64,000 bases of DNA from Pseudoalteromonas rubra (GTDB lineage Bacteria; Pseudomonadota; Gammaproteobacteria; Enterobacterales; Alteromonadaceae). The translations under genes were made by a program, and so were the position numbers. The number at the start of each line of letters is the position of its first letter. Position 1 is the stretch's first letter. The notes beneath the pieces are model-generated. The model made no database searches. It worked only from the letters and a program-made list of their open reading frames with translations, and was not told the origin of the DNA. This document shows, in pieces, positions 7,833 through 15,500 of the stretch. The stretch covers positions 124,001 through 188,000 of the forward strand of contig NZ_CP013612.1 of the NCBI RefSeq assembly GCF_001482385.1, given 5' to 3'.

Positions 7833-9839
7833 TTAAATATACAACCCTTGCTGATTAATCGTCTTTTCCGCCAATGCTTCATCCAGCCAACCGAGTTTGA
7901 CAGGTGTCTCGTAAAGCCTTGAATTGCCTAGTTGCGGCCAGATGTGGCACAGTCCGGGTACAAAGACTTTAGCAGTGCTCAGTGGAATAGGCGAGCGGGA
8001 ATAGTCCAGTGCCAGTGTTTCCATATCCAGGCTGTTTAACTGTTCAACAATGGCCAGAATATCATCCTTCAGATCACCGCTTTGTGTTAGCTGGTAGCTT
8101 GCACGAGATGCATTGGCCTCAGGCTGAAGGAAACTATCATCGGTAATGGCATCAAAATCAAAGGGGGCACCATTTTGGTCCCGGATAGGAATAAGCTGGC
8201 ATAGCTCAGTAAGCGCGCGCTGCGCTGCCATTTCTGGTTTTAGGTGACAACCAAACCCAAATACATACCCTTGGGTTGTTTTGTTACGGCCAATCGCTGC
8301 CATGACGGGCACGCCGGTATCCACGGTGAGGTCCAGCACCCAGTAGTCGTGTTCAGCGGTGATTGTTTCGTGCAGCGGTGCCAGATAATCCGGGTCCAGA
8401 CCACTTAACTCAAATTGCGGGCGCGGTAAGCGGTTGTACCACCAGATAGCGGTTGCATCGCGCTCAAGCAATTCAAATAAGGCCTGTAAAATGGCCTCTT
8501 CCAGATTATTACCAGCGGCACAGCCATTGGAATGCCATTTGCCAAAGCGGTCTTCCTCAAACGGCGTGTTGGCAAAACAACACACGGTGGGCACGTAGAC
8601 CTTTTCATCGCGCGTGAGCGACCACAGAGCCGTCCAATTAACGGCTTCCCCAGTATAAGGCAACGCAGCTTGTTTACGCTGAGATTCAGAATCAGCGGGG
8701 TCCGCAAAGCGCGCATACTGCTGCTCGCTGTATGGTAGCAGCTGTGCAAAGTCATAACTGCGTGCATCAAGCTGTTGAGCCTGCGCCACCTGACTTGGCT
8801 CATCGCCAATATACTGAGCGTTTTTGCGTTCTATTGCTTCACACAGAGCACTGGCTTGGGATTGCTCGTGCGTGACGCCTTTGCCTAGGCAGGTTTGATT
8901 GAACTCATCGACATTGAGCGTTGGTAAGCTTTTGTTCGGGCATTTGAAAAATGCGCTACGGTATATTTTTATTGCTTTTGAATTACTCAGAGTTGAAAGC
9001 TCATTAATTAGGCCAATGCATCGGTTGATATAGGGAGAGATTTTGCTGTTTGTTAGCTCTGGTTTCATGCTTCTCGAGCCGCCATCACGACCAAAAACTA
9101 TCGGGCAGTTTTCTAGTGCAATTTTTGTTGACCATTGCTTTGCATTCTCATGGCAGGAGCCAAATGGAAAAGTATCTATCTTTAAGTCATCAGACACGAT
9201 GCATACTTGATCAGAGGACAGCAGCTGTTTGGACACAACTAGCGCGAGTGCCTTGTCAATAAAGTTGCTTGATTTACGGTAGTACCGTGTTGTTGCATTA
9301 TCAGAGTTTTTTAAAAAATAGGAATTCATGGGCAGGTTATTGGCCCTGAGTTTTACATAATACTCAAAATCACTTGCTGATTTTAAGGGCGGGCTAATAA
9401 CAAGCATATTGAAGAAGTCTTCGACTATAACCAGGCATTTATTATGTGCCTGAAACGTTTGTGCCGATAGTTCTAGAATATCTTTTGTTATAACTAAATT
9501 ACAACCAGATAAGTCGGTTTTCCTGATATCACGGTTTTCAATAAGTGCAACCTCGGAGCACTCTATGTCCTGTTCCCACACTTCCTCTGGTCCTTGTAGT
9601 GATATTACAAGCCCTGCTTGGATCAGGTTATCAAGATAATAATAGAACAAGGCAGATTCTTTTGGATCGTTAGATTTAAGAGCAATCTCTTGGGTCGTGT
9701 GCTTACCATCAATGTACTGAAAAAGTGGAAACCGATTGCGCTCCAAGACATAATTTTGACTGTAATGTGTTAGAAATACATTCCCTTGTTTGTCCGTGAT
9801 GACGGTAAACTTAGGGTTCCACATTATAAAACTGCTCAT
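7833..9839 (-). CDS. YcaO cyclodehydratase of a TOMM/RiPP cluster, fused to a leader-binding N-terminal part
   Basis: A 668-residue protein. Residues about 9-80 look like a RiPP recognition element (PqqD-like winged helix: KFTVITDKQGNVFLTHYSQN ... LDNLIQAGLVIS). Residues 80-300 resemble the E1-like scaffold of fused cyclodehydratases. Residues 300-668 form the YcaO domain, with ATP-binding motifs CEAIERKN (333-340), a Gly-Cys-Ala-Ala-Gly to Glu-Arg-Asp stretch (439-461) and RALTELCQL (541-549). YcaO enzymes use ATP to activate peptide amides for azoline, amidine or thioamide formation. The C-terminus lacks the PxPxP end of the SagD/McbD type. It is the last gene of the operon, 13 bases after the dioxygenase gene, with AAGAGAAAAAG before its ATG. 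GC drops sharply upstream of about residue 300. The family is confident; the exact chemistry is not. Confidence 0.85.
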   Translation of the reverse strand: MSSFIMWNPKFTVITDKQGNVFLTHYSQNYVLERNRFPLFQYIDGKHTTQEIALKSNDPKESALFYYYLDNLIQAGLVISLQGPEEVWEQDIECSEVALIENRDIRKTDLSGCNLVITKDILELSAQTFQAHNKCLVIVEDFFNMLVISPPLKSASDFEYYVKLRANNLPMNSYFLKNSDNATTRYYRKSSNFIDKALALVVSKQLLSSDQVCIVSDDLKIDTFPFGSCHENAKQWSTKIALENCPIVFGRDGGSRSMKPELTNSKISPYINRCIGLINELSTLSNSKAIKIYRSAFFKCPNKSLPTLNVDEFNQTCLGKGVTHEQSQASALCEAIERKNAQYIGDEPSQVAQAQQLDARSYDFAQLLPYSEQQYARFADPADSESQRKQAALPYTGEAVNWTALWSLTRDEKVYVPTVCCFANTPFEEDRFGKWHSNGCAAGNNLEEAILQALFELLERDATAIWWYNRLPRPQFELSGLDPDYLAPLHETITAEHDYWVLDLTVDTGVPVMAAIGRNKTTQGYVFGFGCHLKPEMAAQRALTELCQLIPIRDQNGAPFDFDAITDDSFLQPEANASRASYQLTQSGDLKDDILAIVEQLNSLDMETLALDYSRSPIPLSTAKVFVPGLCHIWPQLGNSRLYETPVKLGWLDEALAEKTINQQGLYI

Positions 9840-9852
9840 TAGTCTTTTTCTC

Positions 9853-10605
9853 TTATATTAATGATGGACAAAAGCGAGGGTTATTTAGTATGTCACTATA
9901 CCCATAATCAGGAGCGCTTCTGTCTACACATAAATCTTCTGTATACACGCCAACGGATAAAGCAATTCGAGCTTTATCACCGGTATTTGCATCACTGCCA
10001 TGAATTAGATCCCAGTGATGTAAAGAGAAACCTCCGAGAGGAACTTCCACTGGTGTTTCTAAGTATTTTCCGGTTGAAAAGTGTGAAAGGCGTTCAGTTT
10101 CTGCTTTCAGGTTAAGCTCCTGTCCTCCCAAAGGCTGAACGTACTCTTTTGTGTTTTGTGAACCGCCAATATATTTCAAACAGCCCGTATCCAAAGAGGT
10201 CGCAGAAAATGGGATCCACAAAGTTGCAACGCCTGATTTAAAAAAGGGCATATGCTGAGAATCTCGGTGCCAGCCAACGTTGAGTGAAGGAGAGTGACCT
10301 GGTGGCTTAATATAAAGCTGGCTGCCCCAAACCTTTAACTTGCGACATTTTAAAACGTCAGCGATCAAAGGTCCTATGTCGCTTTCAGTTAAGAGCTGAT
10401 AAAACGCCTGGCTACAAAGATGAGGCTGAGCAATTCTAGTCAACGAGTTATTGTCGATGCCGTTTACAAGTCCCCAATGTGGCTGCCCAGTATCGCTGTG
10501 ACCATTAATTATGCTACCAATTTGTTGGTGGGCTGAGTCAAGGAGTGTATGGTTAATGATTTGGCTATCGAAAATAACAAAACCCAATGTAGAGTAATTA
10601 TCCAC
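9853..10605 (-). CDS. PhyH-like Fe(II)/2-oxoglutarate dioxygenase, RiPP tailoring candidate
   Basis: A 250-residue phytanoyl-CoA dioxygenase-family enzyme. The facial triad is visible: the His-x-Asp motif in VGWHRDSQHMPF (H113, D115) and a distal histidine in HHWDLIHGSDANTGDKARIAL (H202), with R213 as the likely 2-oxoglutarate anchor. Such enzymes hydroxylate or desaturate small molecules and peptides. The GTG at 10605 is chosen because GGAAGA stands just upstream; a TTG at 10617 in the same frame is the alternative. Either start overlaps the end of the amidohydrolase gene, indicating translational coupling. The likely role is oxidation of the operon's peptide product, inferred from context. 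Confidence 0.8.
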   Translation of the reverse strand: MDNYSTLGFVIFDSQIINHTLLDSAHQQIGSIINGHSDTGQPHWGLVNGIDNNSLTRIAQPHLCSQAFYQLLTESDIGPLIADVLKCRKLKVWGSQLYIKPPGHSPSLNVGWHRDSQHMPFFKSGVATLWIPFSATSLDTGCLKYIGGSQNTKEYVQPLGGQELNLKAETERLSHFSTGKYLETPVEVPLGGFSLHHWDLIHGSDANTGDKARIALSVGVYTEDLCVDRSAPDYGYSDILNNPRFCPSLI

Positions 10606-11746
10606 GGAATCTTCCAAAGCATTTTAGTGGGTTTACTTCTAGGATTTGATTAACAATTTCTTTGCTGAGAGATGTTTCTTGATATATACACTCTGTGTTT
10701 ACCCCTTCATGATCAGGGTGTGGGAAATCAGAACCAAACAGTAGTTTATCACTTCCTATTAGCTTAACAACTTCGTTCAAGCAAGGCTCCTGAGGTTCAA
10801 TACTCACCCAGCAGTTTTGTTTGAAATAATATGATGGTTTATTTGGCAACTTATCTTTGATTAATTCAGGAAACTCTTCATAACAAATGTTGTCTAGCCT
10901 CCATAGCCAGTAGGGGACCCAAGCGGCGCCGGCTTCAAGAAAAACGAACTTTAGTTTTTTATATTTCTCTAGCACACCACCTTCCAGTAAACTCAGAAAA
11001 GCGAGTTGTGCTTCCAAGGCATGTGAACAGGCGTGCAAGCTGAAACGAGAATTAAATCGGTCTGCTCCAACGGTTGGACCATGTAAATGAGTACCACCAT
11101 GGAATGCAATAGTGACGTCGTTTTGTTCACATAATTGCCAAAAAGGCTCGTATTCTTCGCTGCCAAGGTGTAAGCCCATGATGGGTTCAGGTCTCAGGGT
11201 TACTGTACTAAAACCTTGCTCTAATATAGTTCTCAACTGATTTACAAGGGTGTGCGGGTCGTGTCTACTCACCACTGCGGCAGGAATCATTTTCTCGTAG
11301 TTCATTGCGCAGTAATTAAGAATCCACTTGTTGTAAGCCTTAGCATACTCTACCGATACAGATGCGGGCAATGCCTGATGGTTTACTATATAGCCTGTAA
11401 AGGTAGGGAATATAATTGCACGGTCTACACCGTCTTTGAGCATGCTTTGTAGTTGACCTAGACCACTGGTGGCAAGCTTTCGATCTTCAGTATTTCTTGG
11501 TCTTTTGGCGGTTTCCTGCTGTATGTCTGCTCCCCAGTTATTCAGAATAGGATGGTCACCGATACAATATGTTGGGGGGAGTTTTGCTGTCTTTTCGGCA
11601 TTTTGAATGTTATCTAGAGCTGTTGCCTCAAGTGAACTTTCACTTCGAAAATAAACGGGGTACTCTTTAAAAACCTCTGGATGGACATAGTCTTGCCACA
11701 AATGTAGTGGCTCCATTACGTGCCTGTCACAGTCTATGAGTGTCAT
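10598..11746 (-). CDS. amidohydrolase-2 family metal-dependent hydrolase, RiPP tailoring candidate
   Basis: A 382-residue TIM-barrel hydrolase of the PF04909 type. Metal-site motifs are present: DCDRHVMEP (residues 5-13), H216 in IAFHGGTH, and the terminal GSDFPHPDHEG (D340, H343). Family members hydrolyse or decarboxylate cyclic and amide substrates. In bottromycin biosynthesis a related amidohydrolase works alongside YcaO proteins on a modified peptide, so a similar trimming or ring-opening role is possible here, though inferred only from context. AGAAGG precedes the ATG. A stable hairpin lies in the 63-base gap upstream, and the 3' end overlaps the dioxygenase gene. Confidence 0.8.
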   Translation of the reverse strand: MTLIDCDRHVMEPLHLWQDYVHPEVFKEYPVYFRSESSLEATALDNIQNAEKTAKLPPTYCIGDHPILNNWGADIQQETAKRPRNTEDRKLATSGLGQLQSMLKDGVDRAIIFPTFTGYIVNHQALPASVSVEYAKAYNKWILNYCAMNYEKMIPAAVVSRHDPHTLVNQLRTILEQGFSTVTLRPEPIMGLHLGSEEYEPFWQLCEQNDVTIAFHGGTHLHGPTVGADRFNSRFSLHACSHALEAQLAFLSLLEGGVLEKYKKLKFVFLEAGAAWVPYWLWRLDNICYEEFPELIKDKLPNKPSYYFKQNCWVSIEPQEPCLNEVVKLIGSDKLLFGSDFPHPDHEGVNTECIYQETSLSKEIVNQILEVNPLKCFGRFRG

Positions 11747-11770
11747 ATGGGCCTTCTTTTGGGTTCAACT

Positions 11771-11792
11771 AGAAGCAGCTGTAGCTGCTTCT
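11771..11792 (-). promoter_or_regulatory. intercistronic hairpin downstream of the precursor-like gene
   Basis: A perfect 9-bp stem (AGAAGCAGC / GCTGCTTCT) with a 4-nt loop lies in the only sizeable gap of the operon, right after the 241-aa gene. It lacks a T tract. Hairpins here in RiPP operons often protect precursor mRNA or partly stop read-through, so more precursor than enzyme is made; that function is inferred from position. Confidence 0.6.
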
Positions 11793-11809
11793 GCGTATTT
11801 TGATGCTTA

Positions 11810-12535
11810 TTAGCAAGAGGTAAATGGCTGGCTTCTACAAATATCCATGAAGTCGCTAATAGCTTGTGATTCAACCATCGACTTTTGTGATTCGTTATCT
11901 ATGTGTGATAAGTCTGGCTTTGGTGGAATGGTAACAATGAAGCAGCCCGTTAATTCGCTCATATCTTTGAATTGCCATCCATTGTGCAGTGGTGGAAGAT
12001 CAGAGCCATCAGTGTGGCCGTCAAGTCCAAGCATTTCTATCAGCTTATCTTTGATTTCTTCATCTGAAGGTGGCTGTTCGCAATCACCACAAATGCTTGT
12101 TACAGATTCTATGTTACTACTAGTTTGAAAATCAGGATTATTTGATATGTAATCTGGGCACGGTTGTAATTGTTCTACAATTTGCTGAGTTTCTGGCTCA
12201 CCAGCAACTGTTGCAGATATAGTACCCCCAGCATTTCGGTCACCATGTGTGAAAGTGACAGAGTCGCCTTTACGAATTACAAATCGAACCTTAGTTTGAT
12301 AGGCTGGGATTTGTGGGAAAAAGCCAAATTTTGCTAAGTAATACTCAGGGAACTTTACGATATAATCTAGCTCTTGATCATTGTCCCAGTTTTTCCAAGT
12401 ATATGCGATCATCCGGCTCAGGGCTGAGTGCCATGCACTAATTGCTAATACATTATCTACAGGAGTTGGCTCGGACTCCTCTACATGGCTACCAAAGCCA
12501 TATCTTGTACCTAGTTTATGAAAATTGTCAGACAT
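11810..12535 (-). CDS. precursor-like protein of the TOMM cluster, BMA_0021-like N-terminal region, 241 aa
   Basis: Residues 30-90 carry a helical leader-like pattern (LAISAWHSALSRMIAYTW, then LAKFGFFPQIPAYQTKVRFVI). This resembles the nitrile-hydratase-like leader of BMA_0021/BMA_0022-type TOMM precursors, where Trp-rich helices precede a conserved Pro and a beta-strand. The rest is acidic and holds six cysteines (126, 149, 152, 198, 233, 241), including a Cys-x-x-Cys pair (149-152) and a C-terminal Cys within CRSQPFTSC. At 241 residues it is far longer than ordinary precursors, so it may be a large modified protein, a precursor with an embedded core, or a leader-like adaptor. It starts one base after the kinase stop, with GAGGAA inside the kinase end, so translation is coupled. 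Confidence 0.6.
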   Translation of the reverse strand: MSDNFHKLGTRYGFGSHVEESEPTPVDNVLAISAWHSALSRMIAYTWKNWDNDQELDYIVKFPEYYLAKFGFFPQIPAYQTKVRFVIRKGDSVTFTHGDRNAGGTISATVAGEPETQQIVEQLQPCPDYISNNPDFQTSSNIESVTSICGDCEQPPSDEEIKDKLIEMLGLDGHTDGSDLPPLHNGWQFKDMSELTGCFIVTIPPKPDLSHIDNESQKSMVESQAISDFMDICRSQPFTSC

Positions 12536-12536
12536 T

Positions 12537-15500
12537 TTAGTTTTCCTCGTTTAATAGTCTAGAAAGTTTGGTGAAAACAGGGCTATCTTCTAGTTGCTCG
12601 TTGTTCACAAACCAGTGATAGTTTTCTCTTAGTAGCTCAAAATTTTCTCTATCCTGCTTTAGAGAGTACAAATATAGACGGCTTTCGAGTTCAAAAAACT
12701 TTGCGCTTTGGCCTTTAGCTGCATCTATTGAAGAATGTAACAAGGAGATAATTTTCTCGTTAGCACTCCCTTGTTCCAGGTACATACACTCAGCTAGCGT
12801 TTTTTTAATAAATGGCATCACTGAAAGCTCTCCTTGGCGTTCACAGCGTTCGAAAGATGAAGTCATTAAGTCAAGCGCTTCACTCAAACCGCCTTCTTCT
12901 ATATATGCTTCTGCTAGGTGTGTTACGTAGTACCCTGCAGCAAAAGTTTGTCCCGTTTCAATTTGTTTGTTCAGCGCCTCACGCGCCATTCTCGTGTCTT
13001 TGGCAGATGAATAGCTGTAGCACTCAAGGAAGTGTAAATGAAACACATTCCCCCTTGCTTGAGCACCATATAGCTCCTGAAAACGAGACCAATTATCGAC
13101 AACTTTATCGTGTTGTTTCAGGAAAATGTGATAGAGGGCTACAAAAATATTTGCAAATACTATCTCTCCAATGGAGTTTAGGTCCTCTGCATAACGTGCA
13201 GATTCATAAGCACAATATTTAGCTTTTCTCAGTAACCCTAAATGGAGGTAGTTATATGATGCGAGAGATAAAATTTGAACCTTAATGTTCATTCCGTACT
13301 CAAGAGCGAGTGCGGCGTCTTGTTCATCATTGTATAGCTCTAGTGCCTCTTCATATAGTTCACTAGCAGATAAAAGATCGCCGTCGATATTGTATGCTTG
13401 AGCTACGTGGACGAGCACTACGATAATATCTTGTCTATTCCCTTTTTCTCTTACAGCTTCAAGTAAACTTTCCCCTAAAGCACGAGCTTTGCTCCTGTGC
13501 GAAGCATAATGTGCCGACATGAATAGAGTCCATTGACTTTTCTTGTACATGTCGAAGAGAGAGTCTTGTTGTTTGTCGTCGAGCCAAGGACTTTGAACAA
13601 TTTCGGCAACCCGATTACCCCAACTTAAAACTCTTTCTGCACCATAGCCAAACAGAGTCATGATAGAAGGTAGCATGGCTTTGTGGAGGTCTAGTTCATT
13701 CAACATAGAGCCTTTGTGCTCTTTGTAGTTTTCAAGCCAGCTGAGAGCTTCGTCACCTATCACAATTGCTGATGAGTGAGCCGAACTTCTCACTTGCTTA
13801 TTAATTGCTTTGGTTCGAAATGATACTGCGTTATCAATTTTATCTGCATTGTAGTAATGATTAGATATGACTAGCGGTTCATCGAAATTAGAATTAGCAT
13901 ATTCAATGCTGAGGGTGTCTCCAATTCTTCCGTGATTCCTGACCTTGTCTTTTGGGTTCATACTCCCATAAGCCGCATCTCTCACCAGGGCGTGTTTAAA
14001 GATATAGCTATCATTTTCAACTCGGCGTTGTTGAATGATCAGGTCTTTCTCAATCAGCTCGTTGAGGTCATTTTGGATCTGATCTTCACTGAGTGAAGAC
14101 GCGGCGACGAGCAGGTCGTATTCGAATTCGCGGCCAATAGTGGCGGCAAGTTGGGCCGTTTCTTTGGCGTGGATCAGGCTGTCAAGTTTTTGCTGCAGTG
14201 ACTCGCGCAGGCTGCTTGGGACCTGATCGAGTTTGTCTGGGCTGACGAAGTTGACTTCGCCACTTTGCTCGCTGACAAGTGCTTTTTGTTTCAGCATATC
14301 AACCAGCTCTTCGATAAATAGCGGGATACCGTCGGTGCGACTGACCAGGATGTCGCGTACGTTTTTCGAAACGGCTTTGCCTTCGAACAGTTGCTCGATA
14401 AAGTCTTCGGTTGCTTTGGCGGTGAGCTTGTGTAGTTCCAGCTCCAGCAATGTCAGGTCGTGCAGGCTGTCTGGCTTAGGCTGGCGCGAGGTGCTGATCA
14501 GCACGCTGCCATCGCTGAGGCTTTGTGCAAAGTGGTGGATAAACTCCAGCGTTGTTGTGTCGGCCCAGTGAATGTCTTCAATGATATATAGCTTGTGGTT
14601 GCTGAGGCTGAATTTGTGCGACAGTAACAGCGCTGTCAGGCCTTTGAACAGCAATTCTTTTTGTGCGTCCGGCGCCAGTGACGAGGGCTGCATGTCTTCG
14701 GGTAACTCAATGTTCAGCCACACCAGCAGGATAGGCAAAATGGTCTCTGTATTGAGCGTGCTGTCCTGCTCTGTATTGAGCGTGCTGTCCTGCTCTGTAA
14801 GCAAGGAGGTGAACAGCTCAATGACCTCGGTATTGCTGAGATTACTGGTATTAAACAGATAACGCACCAAAGTCAGCACAGGGTAGAGCGCGTTGTTTTG
14901 GTGCTCTGGCAAACATTGGGCTACCAGGTGCTGGTACTTGCTGGCATTGGCACGGATCTCCTGGAGCAAACGTGATTTGCCTATGCCAGCCTCACCATAA
15001 ATATGGGCAACCCGGGTTACTTGCTCTTCGTTGTTGATGATCGACAGGGTTTTATCGAGCTCACTCTGACGGCCAATCAGCTTGTGATGGTGACGTGTGC
15101 CGCGCATAAAGCCAAAGGCTTCAACCCGCTTTTCACCCTTGAGGTTATAAATGGCTTGTTGCTCAAACACCATGCCCAGCGGCATATTGTCGAAATAGTC
15201 GAATTCACTGTAAGGCTCAAGAATGGCACGTGACTCTGCGGTACACAAAATTTGTCGCTCACCAGCAAGACGTGCAAGCTGCATTGCTGTATTGGCGATA
15301 TGGCCTTCTGGTACGGCATTGGCATAAGTGACAAAAATACCTGAATGCAAGCCAATATGGGCATTCAGTTGCACGCCATGGGCTTCCTGCATCAGCGCAT
15401 TACGTTTGCCCAATTCACTCACCACATCCAGCGCGGTACGTGCGCTCAGGCGAGTGTCGTTATCGCTGGCGACAGGATAACCGAAATAGAATAAGGCGGT

